Assembly (NCBI GenBank): GCA_021228405.1 | Contig: JAJQRF010000005.1 | Span: forward strand, 248,001 to 312,000 | Length of the DNA stretch: 64,000 nt | Direction of reading: 5' to 3' | From: Pyrinomonadaceae bacterium | Lineage (GTDB): Bacteria; Acidobacteriota; Blastocatellia; Pyrinomonadales; Pyrinomonadaceae | Shown here: positions 53,908 through 62,339 of the stretch, one piece after another | Layout: the number at the start of each line of letters is the position of its first letter | Numbering within the stretch: position 1 is the stretch's first letter | Program-made: the position numbers and the translations under genes | Notes under the pieces: generated by a model | Database searches by the model: none | What the model saw: the letters and a program-made list of their open reading frames with translations, nothing else | What the model was told of the DNA's origin: nothing

Positions 53908-54459
53908 ATGAATTTCAGTAAATTATCGATCATTGCAAGCATTTTGTTTATTTCAATTTTAACAGGCTGCACCGGCAGTTCAAATACGAATACGAACACG
54001 ACGACCAACGCAGTAAATTCAAACGCGAACGTAAACGCAAATAAACCGGCAAACGGCGGATTGACGACGAGCACACCGCCAAAGGAAGAAACGATAAATC
54101 AAGCGGACACGATCACGCCCGTTTACAAAGCATATTGCGCGGCGATGGAGAAAAAAGACGAAGCGGCGATCAGAAAAATCTATTCGCAGGATACTTTGAA
54201 AAGTTTTGAAGCCGATATGAAAGCGGACGGAATTAAAACATTGGTCGAATTTCTCAGCACCGATAAAGTTACGACCAAGCTTTGCGAAGTCCGCAACGAA
54301 CAGATTCAGGGCGATACGGCGATCGCCGAAATCCGCGCCGAAGGCTATCCGAACGGCATTAAAGTTAAATTCATCAGAGAAAACGGCGAATGGAAAATGA
54401 CCAATCAAAGTCCGGCTTTCGACGATGTTAAGAAAACCGGAACCAATCCCGCGAAATAA
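53908..54459 (+). CDS. Lipoprotein, unknown (DUF4878-like)
   Basis: ATG 53908 follows ACGAGGA. The N-terminus is a lipoprotein signal with lipobox LTGC, then an Asn/Thr-rich linker (SSNTNTNTTTN). The C-terminal domain of about 110 residues (YKAYCAAMEKKDEAAIRKIY, then VKFIRENGEWKMTNQSP) resembles the NTF2-like DUF4878. It is an outer- or inner-membrane anchored protein; ligand unknown. A paralogous-looking lipoprotein follows downstream. Confidence 0.72.
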   Translation: MNFSKLSIIASILFISILTGCTGSSNTNTNTTTNAVNSNANVNANKPANGGLTTSTPPKEETINQADTITPVYKAYCAAMEKKDEAAIRKIYSQDTLKSFEADMKADGIKTLVEFLSTDKVTTKLCEVRNEQIQGDTAIAEIRAEGYPNGIKVKFIRENGEWKMTNQSPAFDDVKKTGTNPAK

Positions 54460-54480
54460 TCATAATTCGATAAAACCTTA

Positions 54481-54520
54481 AAGTGACGGCAAAGAATCTT
54501 CTCTGCCGTCACTTTTATTT
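54481..54520 (+). terminator. Rho-independent terminator
   Basis: AAGTGACGGCA (54481-54491) pairs with TGCCGTCACTT (54504-54514), then a T-rich tail. Confidence 0.88.
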
Positions 54521-54640
54521 AGATTAAAACTTTACATTTTTATTTAATGTGCTAATATCCGTTGATTCGGACTGTTTTTCCAAAAGCTGTCTGAAATTAC
54601 GTTCTACCCTAAAAAAAATTTAAAGACAGATCATTTAATT

Positions 54641-55267
54641 ATGAAAATCAAATTAATTTCAACATTGGGCGTTGCTTCGCTTGCGCTTGTTTTTTCAGCT
54701 TGCAGTGCATCCGTGACAACCAATACAACAACCAATACAGCTAAACCTGCGAATACCGCAACGAATAGCGCAAATACGAATACCGCGGCAAATACCGCAA
54801 ACACAAACACTGCGGCAAATTCGACCGCTTCGGCTCCGGCGGCAGACGGCGATACCGTCAAGATCGATGAAGCAGGCGTGATGATGCTGATTCCGAAAGG
54901 ATTCAAACACAGCAAAGACGGTGAAGACATCATCGTTCAAACCGAAGACGAAGGCGTTGACATTCGTTTCACCGTTCCGAAGGACGGCGATTACGAAAAA
55001 GCGATCACCGATGCGGCTCAGGAAATCGACGATTATCTGAAAGACGTGAAAATCGAAGATAAAGGCTCGGAATTGACGGTTGACGGAATGAAAGCCATCC
55101 AAATGAGCGGAACCGCAACCAACGAAGGCGAACCCGTGCAATGGAATCTGACGATCATCAATGCACCGAAAAAACCCGTTCTGGCTAACATTTATGCTGA
55201 AAAAACCAGCCTCGAAAAAGATATGGCGAAAGTCAAGGCTTTCTTGAGCAGCGTCAAAAAGCAGTAG
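54641..55267 (+). CDS. Lipoprotein, unknown
   Basis: This 208-residue lipoprotein has lipobox FSAC, a repetitive Asn/Thr/Ala linker (TNTANTNTAANS) and a compact C-terminal domain (about residues 65-208) with DTVKIDEAGVMMLIPKGF and DGMKAIQMSGTATNEG. The linker style and acidic C-domain match its upstream neighbour, but the domains differ. The C-domain recalls DcrB/PsbP-like proteins in outline only. Ends at a bidirectional terminator. Confidence 0.72.
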   Translation: MKIKLISTLGVASLALVFSACSASVTTNTTTNTAKPANTATNSANTNTAANTANTNTAANSTASAPAADGDTVKIDEAGVMMLIPKGFKHSKDGEDIIVQTEDEGVDIRFTVPKDGDYEKAITDAAQEIDDYLKDVKIEDKGSELTVDGMKAIQMSGTATNEGEPVQWNLTIINAPKKPVLANIYAEKTSLEKDMAKVKAFLSSVKKQ

Positions 55268-55289
55268 TTCCAAATTAATGTTGAATAAA

Positions 55290-55320
55290 AAAACGTTCGG
55301 AGATTTCCGAACGTTTTTTT
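55290..55320. terminator. Bidirectional terminator between convergent genes
   Basis: AAAACGTTCGG (55290-55300) pairs perfectly with CCGAACGTTTT (55307-55317), flanked by A- and T-runs. Confidence 0.92.
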
Positions 55321-55344
55321 ATTTATCTAAAAATTGCAACCGCT

Positions 55345-56556
55345 TTAAGCATTTGCCGCTTTATAAGCCGGAAGCATAACGCGTGCTTTCGGTTCTTTTT
55401 TCAGCCCCAATGCCCAATCAGCTTGCATCAGTGTGTGAATGTCGCGTGTTCCTTCGTAAATGACGGCGGCTTTGCAGTTTCGCAAATAGCGTTCGACAGG
55501 ATAATCATTTGTATAACCGTTCGCGCCGTGAACTTCGATCGCCATCGAAGCGGCTTTTTCCGAACGCGTCGTCGCTTGCCATTTCGCCAAGGATGCGGCT
55601 TTCGCCGACGGCATTCCGTTATTTTTCAAATAACCGCATTTGAGCCAGAGCAAATGCGTCATTTCATAATCGGCTTCCATCTCGGCGATCTTTTGTTTGA
55701 CGAGTTGGAAATTAGCGATGGTTTGCCCTTGGACTTCGCGGGTGTTCGCATAAGCGACCGAAGCATCACGCGAAGCGCGAATCACACCCGTCGCGCCCGC
55801 CGCGACCGTGTAGCGTCCGTTTTCAAGCGAAAACATCGCGATTTTGAAACCTTCGCCTTCCTGTCCGAGCATATTCGACGCGGGAACGCGCACGTCCTGG
55901 AGTGAAAAATATCCGGTATTTCCCGCTTTGATTCCCAATTTTCCGTGCAGAGTGCCCGACGAAAAGCCCGCCATCGTGCGTTCGACGATGAAACACGAAA
56001 TGCCCGAATGATCGCGGTTCTTTTGCTTTTCGGCATCCGTCCAGCAGAAAAACAGGAAATGATCAGCAACGTCGCCGAGCGAAATCCACATTTTTTCGCC
56101 GTTCAAAATCCAATCGTCGCCATCGCGCCGCGCATACGAACGCATTCCGACGACATCGCTTCCGGCATTCGGTTCGGTCAAGCCGAACGTCGCCAATTTT
56201 TCGCCTTTCGCTTGCGGAACGAGATATTTTTGTTTTTGTTCTTCGGTTCCCCAGGTCAATAAACTCAAAGAGTTCAATCCGACGTGAACGCTCATTGCCA
56301 CGCGCATAAAAGTGTCGCAGGCTTCGAGTTCTTCGCACACGAGTCCGAGCGAAACGTAGTCAAATCCCGCACCGCCGTATTCTTCGGGAATACAAACGCC
56401 GAGCAGTCCGAGTTCAGCCATTTTGTCGAAGACCGAACGCTCGAAATGTGATTTTTCGTCCCATTCTTTGATATAAGGAGCAATTTCGCCGTCGCAAAAT
56501 TCCTTTACGGTTTTCTTTAATGCAATATGTTCTTCAGTTAATTCTAAATCGATCAC
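55345..56556 (-). CDS. Acyl-CoA dehydrogenase
   Basis: This 403-residue flavoenzyme has FGLTEPNAGSDVVGM (FAD and substrate loop), GEKMWISLGDVADHF, and the catalytic-base region VIYEGTRDIHTLMQADWALG near residue 365. The N-terminus IDLELTEEHIALKKTVKEFC is typical. It oxidises acyl-CoA to enoyl-CoA in fatty-acid or amino-acid breakdown and passes electrons to ETF. It is monocistronic here; chain length is undecided, though the IYEGTRDI spacing is seen in glutaryl- and short-chain-type members. Confidence 0.93.
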   Translation of the reverse strand: MIDLELTEEHIALKKTVKEFCDGEIAPYIKEWDEKSHFERSVFDKMAELGLLGVCIPEEYGGAGFDYVSLGLVCEELEACDTFMRVAMSVHVGLNSLSLLTWGTEEQKQKYLVPQAKGEKLATFGLTEPNAGSDVVGMRSYARRDGDDWILNGEKMWISLGDVADHFLFFCWTDAEKQKNRDHSGISCFIVERTMAGFSSGTLHGKLGIKAGNTGYFSLQDVRVPASNMLGQEGEGFKIAMFSLENGRYTVAAGATGVIRASRDASVAYANTREVQGQTIANFQLVKQKIAEMEADYEMTHLLWLKCGYLKNNGMPSAKAASLAKWQATTRSEKAASMAIEVHGANGYTNDYPVERYLRNCKAAVIYEGTRDIHTLMQADWALGLKKEPKARVMLPAYKAANA

Positions 56557-56675
56557 AGTTCTTAATTTCCTCGTTAATATTTTGGTATGATAAGTTTTAC
56601 AGATAGTCCTATAACAAAGTTTACCATTTTGTCCGAATTTGCGCTAAAACCGCGAATTACAATCAATGCTTAAAT

Positions 56676-58034
56676 ATGCCGTCAAGAAAACTAATAATTA
56701 AAATTACATTAATTTGCTCGTTGCTCTTTATTTTGCAGACTTTCGGGTTTGCTCAAAACAAAGCGAACGAACCGATTCCGAAAATGCCGCGCCTTCTTTC
56801 GCAACGCGAACAAATGGACGTGCGCGAGATGTGGCTGAAAAAACGGCTCGACACACTGCTGTTGCCGATGATGCGGAAGCACGGAATTTCGATGTGGATC
56901 GTCGTCAACGAAGAATTTAACTCCGATCCCGCAACCGAATACATCGTGCCGCCGATCCCGATGGTCGGAAGCCGCGATTTTTTCATTTTTGCCGACACGG
57001 GCGAAAAATTAGAAAAAATTGCAATTGTCCGTTATTCCGAAGAACGTTTGAAAAATCATTATCAGATGGTCAGCGTTTCGCGCGATAAACTGACGGAAAC
57101 TCTGCGTTCGACAATTGCGAAATACAACCCGAAAAACATCGCACTCAACATCAACGGCACACGCGGACAGCAAAACGGAATGTCGCAGGCTTCGTATAAA
57201 ATGCTCGCCGAAACGCTCGGCGCGGAAACGGAAAAGAAATTCGTTTCAGCCGCAAGCTTTCTGAATGATTTTTTCGATACGCGCCTGCCCGAAGAGCTCG
57301 AACATTACCGAAATGCCGTTTTAGTAACCGACATTCTGACGCGCCGCGCTTTTTCAAACGAAGTCATCACGCCCGGCAAAACGACCGTCGGCGACGTGCG
57401 TTGGTGGTTTTTACAGCAGATAAATAATTTGGGTTTGAAAACGTGGTTTCAGCCCGACATCCGCATTCAAAGACAAGCCAAAACGACCGCGACGAATCAG
57501 CAGTTTTTGTCGGTCGCCGACGAAGCGACTGTTCTGGAACGCGGCGATCTGATCCATATCGATTGCGGACTCGATTATATGGGGCTTTCGACCGACTGGC
57601 AGAAACACGGCTACATTCTGAAAAAAGGCGAAAAAGACGTTCCGCAAGGTTTGAAAAATGCGTTGAAGAATACGAATCTTTTGCAGGACGCGATCTTCAA
57701 AGTTGCGCGGGCGGGAATGACGGGCGCGGAAGTTTACGAATCGGCGATGGCGGAAATGAAACGTCAAAATATCGAAGCGATGATCTATTCGCATCCGATC
57801 GGGACGCACGGTCACGGACTCGGCGCGTCGATCGATTTCCGCAAGGCGATTGGCGGTGCGGAAGAAAGATTTCGCCTTAATTCTTTCACTTCGATCGAGC
57901 TGAATACATCGACGATCGTTCCCGAATGGAACAATCAAAAAGTCACGCTGATGGCGGAAGACGATGCCGTGATGACGGAAAAAGGTTACGAATTCATCCG
58001 TCCGCGCCAGACGGAACTTTATTTGATTCGTTAA
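56676..58034 (+). CDS. Secreted M24-family metallopeptidase (Xaa-Pro-type)
   Basis: The 452-residue protein has a hydrophobic signal (ITLICSLLFILQTFGFAQ). A creatinase N-like domain (residues ~50-200) is followed by the pita-bread fold: metal residues in HIDCGLDYMGLSTDW, HPIGTHGHGLGASIDF and FTSIELNTST, with the final glutamate near TLMAEDDAVMTEKG. It cleaves N-terminal X-Pro bonds, probably outside the cytoplasm. The BrnT-like toxin gene starts 3 bp after its stop. Confidence 0.88.
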   Translation: MPSRKLIIKITLICSLLFILQTFGFAQNKANEPIPKMPRLLSQREQMDVREMWLKKRLDTLLLPMMRKHGISMWIVVNEEFNSDPATEYIVPPIPMVGSRDFFIFADTGEKLEKIAIVRYSEERLKNHYQMVSVSRDKLTETLRSTIAKYNPKNIALNINGTRGQQNGMSQASYKMLAETLGAETEKKFVSAASFLNDFFDTRLPEELEHYRNAVLVTDILTRRAFSNEVITPGKTTVGDVRWWFLQQINNLGLKTWFQPDIRIQRQAKTTATNQQFLSVADEATVLERGDLIHIDCGLDYMGLSTDWQKHGYILKKGEKDVPQGLKNALKNTNLLQDAIFKVARAGMTGAEVYESAMAEMKRQNIEAMIYSHPIGTHGHGLGASIDFRKAIGGAEERFRLNSFTSIELNTSTIVPEWNNQKVTLMAEDDAVMTEKGYEFIRPRQTELYLIR

Positions 58035-58037
58035 ATT

Positions 58038-58334
58038 ATGGACATCAGTTATACTTTACAAGACATCCGTTTTGAATGGGACGAAACAAAAGCCGATTCA
58101 AACATTGAAAAACACAAAGTTTCTTTTGAAACGTCCTGTGAAGTTTTCTTTGACCCGTTTTTGCAAAGTAAGGAAGTTGAACTGATTGATAACGAATTGC
58201 GTGAGGTAATTGTTGGTGCAACTGAAAATTTACGTCTTCTTTATGTTGCATACACTTTGCGCGATGATAAAATCCGCATAATTTCGGCACGAAACGTAAC
58301 CAAAAAAGAAAGAAACGAATATGAAAATCAATGA
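58038..58334 (+). CDS. brnT: BrnT-family toxin
   Basis: This 98-residue protein has the BrnT pattern: FEWDETKADSNIEKHKVSFE, VFFDP, an LYVAYTLRDDKIRIISARN core and a C-terminal RNVTKKERNEYE. BrnT is a RelE-fold ribonuclease toxin that blocks translation and is neutralised by a downstream antitoxin. The next gene overlaps by 14 bp, as in BrnTA pairs. It begins 3 bp after an M24 peptidase stop, so it may be read-through transcribed. Confidence 0.9.
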   Translation: MDISYTLQDIRFEWDETKADSNIEKHKVSFETSCEVFFDPFLQSKEVELIDNELREVIVGATENLRLLYVAYTLRDDKIRIISARNVTKKERNEYENQ

Positions 58335-58617
58335 CCTAAAAAAGCGTCTGGCAAAAGATAGAAAGTCTGTTGAGCTGAATGTGCGAATTCCCGAAGATGT
58401 TCTGGAAGATTTGCAAAGAATTGCTCCGCAACTCGGTTTTTCAAATTTTGAAGCATTAATCAAAGCTTATATTGGAAAAGGTTTAAGAACCGATTTGGAA
58501 CGGCTCGAACAATCGCCGGAAGTTTCTTCACTCATCGAAAGTTTACGCCGCAAAGGTGTCAAAGACGAGATTTTGGCAGACGCAATCGCTGAAATCAACA
58601 CATTAAAAGCAGCGTGA
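58321..58617 (+). CDS. BrnA/CopG-like antitoxin
   Basis: This 98-residue protein overlaps brnT by 14 bp. The core SVELNVRIPEDVLEDLQRI is a ribbon-helix-helix of the CopG/Arc type, which binds the toxin promoter. The C-terminal helices (LERLEQSPEVSSLIESLRRK) probably grip the toxin. It differs from classical BrnA, which has the RHH at its C-terminus, so it is a variant antitoxin. Its stop (TGA) overlaps the GTG start of moeA by four bases. Confidence 0.78.
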   Translation: MKINDLKKRLAKDRKSVELNVRIPEDVLEDLQRIAPQLGFSNFEALIKAYIGKGLRTDLERLEQSPEVSSLIESLRRKGVKDEILADAIAEINTLKAA

Positions 58618-59873
58618 TTTTAATTTCCGAAGCATTAAAAATAATCAAACGTGAATCTTTTGCGCTTCCAACCGAAACTGTCGAGCTTGAAAATGCCGTC
58701 GGTAGGATTTTAGCTGAAGAAGTCCGCGCCGATATGGATTTGCCGCCGTTTGACCGTTCGCAGATGGACGGGTTTGCAGTCAAAACGAACGACACGCAAA
58801 ACGTGCCCGTTAAACTGAAAATTATCGGCGAATCGGTGGCAGGAAAAGGTTTCGACGGCGAAATTAAAACAGGCGAAGCCGTTCGGATTATGACCGGCGC
58901 ACGAGTTCCGAAAGGCGCGGATTCGGTTCAAAAAGTCGAATTGACGAACGAAGATAACGGGTTTATCGAGATTTTAGAGCCGACGAAACTTCAACAAAAC
59001 ATCAATCTTCACGCTTCTGAAATAGAAAAAGGCGCATTGATTTTTGAAAAAGGCGAAATCATCACCGAACAGATGATCGCCGCGACCGCTTCGTTCGGCT
59101 ATGCAAAAATTCAAGTTTTTCAAAAGCCGAAAGTTGCGATACTTTCGACCGGAAGCGAGATCGTCAATATCGACGAAACGCCAGACAAAGATCAGATTCG
59201 CAACTCAAATTCGATAATGCTCAAAGCTTTCGCAGAAAAACTAAAGCTCGACGCGGAAGTTTTGCCTCTCGTTCACGACGATTTTGAAACGCTCAAAACC
59301 ACAATCGCCGAAGCGGTCGGTTTTGAGTCCAAAGTCCAAAGTCCAAAGTCCAAAGTCGATGTCCCAAAATCCAAAATCCAAAATCTAAAATCCAAAATCT
59401 TAATCCTCACAGGCGGCGTTTCGGTCGGCGATTACGATTTTACGAAACCGGCTTTGCGCGAGCTCGGCGCGAAGATTTTTTTTGAAAAAGTTTCGCTCAA
59501 ACCCGGCAAGCCGACCGTTTTTGCGAAATTGAACGACGTTTTGATCTTCGGACTTCCGGGAAATCCCGTTTCGGTCGCGGTCACGTTTGCACTTTTTACG
59601 CGGACAGCGATTTTGCAGATGCAATCGGCGAAAACGAGTGAATTAAAGAAAGGTTGTGCGGTTTGTGCAGACAAGCTCAAAGGCGCAAAAGAACGCGATT
59701 GTTATTTGCCTGTTTCACTTTCGACCGACGAAAACGGACAATTAATTATCGAATCTCTGCGTTTTTCGGGTTCCTCAAACTTTATCGCCTTTTCACGCGC
59801 CGACGCACTGGTTTTCATTCCGCAGGGCAAAAATCTCGAAAAAGGCGGCGTTGCCGAGATTTTGTATCTTTAA
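58614..59873 (+). CDS. moeA: Molybdopterin molybdotransferase with in-frame heptamer-repeat insert
   Basis: A GTG start at 58614 overlaps the antitoxin stop. The 419-residue MoeA has MDLPPFDRSQMDGFAV, GARVPKGADSVQKVE, STGSEIV, the MPT-binding LTGGVSVGDYDF, and PGNPVS. Between domains, residues ~238-262 (from 59326) are encoded by CCAAAGT/CCAAAAT tandem heptamers, giving a Lys/Ser-rich insert SKVQSPKSKVDVPKSKIQ. It inserts molybdate into molybdopterin. moaC follows after a methyltransferase gene. Confidence 0.93.
   Translation: MILISEALKIIKRESFALPTETVELENAVGRILAEEVRADMDLPPFDRSQMDGFAVKTNDTQNVPVKLKIIGESVAGKGFDGEIKTGEAVRIMTGARVPKGADSVQKVELTNEDNGFIEILEPTKLQQNINLHASEIEKGALIFEKGEIITEQMIAATASFGYAKIQVFQKPKVAILSTGSEIVNIDETPDKDQIRNSNSIMLKAFAEKLKLDAEVLPLVHDDFETLKTTIAEAVGFESKVQSPKSKVDVPKSKIQNLKSKILILTGGVSVGDYDFTKPALRELGAKIFFEKVSLKPGKPTVFAKLNDVLIFGLPGNPVSVAVTFALFTRTAILQMQSAKTSELKKGCAVCADKLKGAKERDCYLPVSLSTDENGQLIIESLRFSGSSNFIAFSRADALVFIPQGKNLEKGGVAEILYL
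59326..59400 (+). repeat. CCAAAGT/CCAAAAT heptamer tandem repeat inside moeA
   Basis: AGTCCAA repeats four times from 59326, then after GATGTCC a related CCAAAAT unit repeats with one change. About 75 bp in all; the frame is kept and no stop arises. Confidence 0.9.
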
Positions 59874-59898
59874 CTTTTGTGTTGTAACTTCATAGTTT

Positions 59899-60633
59899 AT
59901 GGAATCACCTGTCGCGCTCGCGCACGAAGCGATTCACGAAACCGTCGAAAATATTCTTAAAAATGAACCGCGCGGAAAGATTTTGGACGTTCCGGCGGGC
60001 GAAGGAGCATTGTCTTTGCGGCTTCGGAATCTTGGTTTCGACGTTTCGTGCTGTGACCTTTACACGGAAATTTTCAAGCTTCCCGATGCGGAAATAAAGC
60101 GCGGAAATCTCGATGCAAAACTTCCCTACGAAGATAAAAGTTTCGATTACGTCGTTTGCGTCGAAGGTTTGGAACATATCGAAAATCCGGCGAATGCGAT
60201 GCGCGAATTTGCGCGTCTGCTTAAGGAAAACGGGACTTTGATCGTTTCCGTGCCGAACATTATGAACATCGAAGAGCGTTTGAAATGGCTTTTCAGCGGT
60301 TATACTTCGCATTTCAAACCGCTTTCTGCGGAAGCATTAAAGAAAATAAGCGAAGAATTCGGCGGAATGGAAGAGATCGCTTTGCACGTCAATCCGATCG
60401 GCTATTCGGAAGCGCGTTTTTTGCTCGAAAAGAACGGATTTGAATTGCAGAAAACCTATCTCGACAAACCGAAAAAAAATTCGTGGGCGTTTTTCCCGCT
60501 CGCCGGTTTGATAAGATTAGTTTCGCGTTTTTCGTCCGAAAAAAAACGCAAATCGCGCTGGACGGACGAACTTAATTCAAACGAAGTTCTGCTCGGCGGC
60601 AATACTTTAATTTTCAAGGCAAGAAAAACTTAA
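59899..60633 (+). CDS. Class I SAM-dependent methyltransferase
   Basis: This 244-residue protein has motif I ILDVPAGEGALSLRL near residue 30, CCDLYTE, then YEDKSFDYVVCVEGLEHI and a C-terminal membrane-like segment SWAFFPLAGLIRLVSRF. The Methyltransf_11/UbiG-like pattern is clear. It lies between moeA (25 bp) and moaC, a position without an obvious molybdenum role, so it may be a lipid or quinone methylase travelling with the operon. Confidence 0.8.
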   Translation: MESPVALAHEAIHETVENILKNEPRGKILDVPAGEGALSLRLRNLGFDVSCCDLYTEIFKLPDAEIKRGNLDAKLPYEDKSFDYVVCVEGLEHIENPANAMREFARLLKENGTLIVSVPNIMNIEERLKWLFSGYTSHFKPLSAEALKKISEEFGGMEEIALHVNPIGYSEARFLLEKNGFELQKTYLDKPKKNSWAFFPLAGLIRLVSRFSSEKKRKSRWTDELNSNEVLLGGNTLIFKARKT

Positions 60634-60640
60634 AACTTTC

Positions 60641-60741
60641 TGCCCACGAAACACACGAAAAGCACGAAAAAAGATAGGAAAAGCTATATTTCTGTTTTTT
60701 ATTTTTTCTCCTTTTCGTTTCTTTCGTGTGTTTCGTGGGCA
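60641..60741. repeat. ~100 bp inverted-repeat element (copy 1)
   Basis: TGCCCACGAAACACACGAAA (60641-60660) and its exact reverse complement (60722-60741) enclose an AT-rich middle with further CGAAA/TTTCG pairs. It closes 8 bp before the moaC start and leaves no Shine-Dalgarno sequence there. Confidence 0.92.
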
Positions 60742-60749
60742 AAATTCTT

Positions 60750-61220
60750 ATGAATAAACTTTCGCATTTTGACGAACAAGGCAAAATTAAAATGGTTGAC
60801 GTTTCCGGGAAAGAAACGACGGCACGACGGGCAGTTGCGTCGGGGAAGGTTTTGCTTTCAAAGGAAACTCTCGAAATTTTGCGGGCGAACGAAAATCCGA
60901 AGGGCAATCCGCTCGAAATTGCGCGCATCGCGGGAATTATGGCGGCAAAAAAGACTTCTGAACTGATTCCGCTGTGTCATCAGATCAATCTTTCAAAGGT
61001 CGAAGTAAAAATCGAATTTATCGAAACGGGCGTTTATCTCGAAGCCGAAGCGAAAACCGCGTCGCAGACAGGCGTTGAAATGGAAGCCTTAACCGCCGTC
61101 AGCGTGGCGGCGTTGACCATTTACGATATGTGCAAAGCCGTGCAGAAAGACATCGTTATTTCCGAAATCCGACTCGAAACCAAAGAAGGCGGAAAAAACG
61201 GCGTTTTTTCCCGTAAATAA
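60750..61220 (+). CDS. moaC: Cyclic pyranopterin monophosphate synthase
   Basis: ATG 60750 gives 156 residues (typical 160). [19 protein letters not shown], then [40 protein letters not shown] and CKAVQKD carry the known active-site residues. It converts the MoaA product to cPMP in molybdenum cofactor synthesis. It sits just past a repeat element and is followed by a 20 bp-period repeat array. Confidence 0.95.
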   Translation: MNKLSHFDEQGKIKMVDVSGKETTARRAVASGKVLLSKETLEILRANENPKGNPLEIARIAGIMAAKKTSELIPLCHQINLSKVEVKIEFIETGVYLEAEAKTASQTGVEMEALTAVSVAALTIYDMCKAVQKDIVISEIRLETKEGGKNGVFSRK

Positions 61221-61256
61221 ACTGAATTTTTGACAAAATCACATTTCTTTCACGGA

Positions 61257-61376
61257 TTGACGAGAATTTTCTTCGCTTGATAAGAATTTTTGTCAATTGA
61301 CGAGATTTTCTACGAATTGATGGATTTTTTTGCCGATTGACGCAAATTTTCGTCAATTGACAACATCGAAACGAAC
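61257..61376 (+). repeat. 20 bp-period TTGAC repeat array (family 3)
   Basis: TTGA starts at 61257, 61277, 61297, 61317, 61337 and 61357: exact 20 bp steps. Units resemble TTGACGAGAATTTTCGTCAA, itself nearly palindromic. The array fills the gap between moaC and the M50 gene. Confidence 0.9.
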
Positions 61377-61465
61377 TTTAAGAGAATTTTCTTTTGCTTT
61401 CACGAACTTTACGATAGAATAAAACGTAAATATTGAGGAGATTATTTAAGGAGTTTTAGAAAATA

Positions 61466-62254
61466 ATGAGATACAGATTAGCCGAAGATGCAAAGCCGCA
61501 ATTAACGCTTTTACTGATCGCTACTGCGATTACGATCGCCTTATGGTTTATTCCTTATGCAGATTATCTGGTTTATCCGATCCGACTTTTCGTGACCTTT
61601 ATCCACGAAGGAAGCCACGTTTTAGCTGCGCTTTTAACGGGCGGTTCGGTTCACAGCCTGACCATCGGCGCGGACGGCAGCGGAGAGGTTTATTCGGTTC
61701 CTTCGGGCTGGCTCGGCGCATTGCTGACTTCGAGCGCGGGTTATCTCGGTTCGACGGCGTTCGGCGTTTTACTGCTCGTTTTGATTCGCAAACAAGTTTC
61801 GCCGAAGAAAGTTTTGTTCGGTTCAGCCGCTTTCATAGCGTTAATGACAATTCTTTTCGGAATTTTAGCTCCTATTTTCAATATCTTTTCGCTTCAGGTC
61901 GGATTTTTTAATATCGCGTTTACAGTGATCGCGGGTGCGGTTTTGACCGCCGGACTTTTCGCCCTCGGCAAATATGCAAGCCTTAAAGTTGCAAGTTTTT
62001 CGGTCGCGTTTCTCGCCGTGCAATGTTTGCTCAACGCGCTGACCGACCTGAAAACTTTGTTTTACATCAATTCGCCGATCGGCGGAATGGATATGGCGAA
62101 CGATGCGACGAATATGGCGAATGCGACCGGAATTCCCTCGTTTGCGTGGGTCGTGATCTGGATCGGAATCTCGATTCTAATGATCTCCATCGGGTTACGG
62201 GTTTATGCGGTGACGAAAAAATCGAATAATGATGAATTGCCGTTTGAAGATTAA
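61466..62254 (+). CDS. M50B-like membrane metalloprotease
   Basis: GGAG upstream supports ATG 61466. The 262-residue membrane protein has six hydrophobic segments and the zinc motif H47-E48-x-x-H51 in FIHEGSHVLAALLTGG. A later third ligand is not certain. The family (peptidase M50B-like, DUF-type) acts inside the membrane on regulatory or signal substrates. Its target is unknown. A strong terminator follows. Confidence 0.82.
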   Translation: MRYRLAEDAKPQLTLLLIATAITIALWFIPYADYLVYPIRLFVTFIHEGSHVLAALLTGGSVHSLTIGADGSGEVYSVPSGWLGALLTSSAGYLGSTAFGVLLLVLIRKQVSPKKVLFGSAAFIALMTILFGILAPIFNIFSLQVGFFNIAFTVIAGAVLTAGLFALGKYASLKVASFSVAFLAVQCLLNALTDLKTLFYINSPIGGMDMANDATNMANATGIPSFAWVVIWIGISILMISIGLRVYAVTKKSNNDELPFED

Positions 62255-62275
62255 TTCAAAAGAAACCTGAAATGT

Positions 62276-62318
62276 AAAAAAGTTGATTGTATGGTAAAGT
62301 GCAATCAACTTTTTTATT
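62276..62318 (+). terminator. Rho-independent terminator
   Basis: AAAAAAGTTGATTG (62276-62289) and CAATCAACTTTTTT (62302-62315) form a 14 bp stem with T-run. Confidence 0.92.
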
Positions 62319-62339
62319 TGATTCGAGCATCCGAACATT

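Noticed and set aside
61257-61376. CRISPR array or phage attachment site
   Set aside because: The repeats abut without spacers and show 20 bp steps; no integrase lies nearby.
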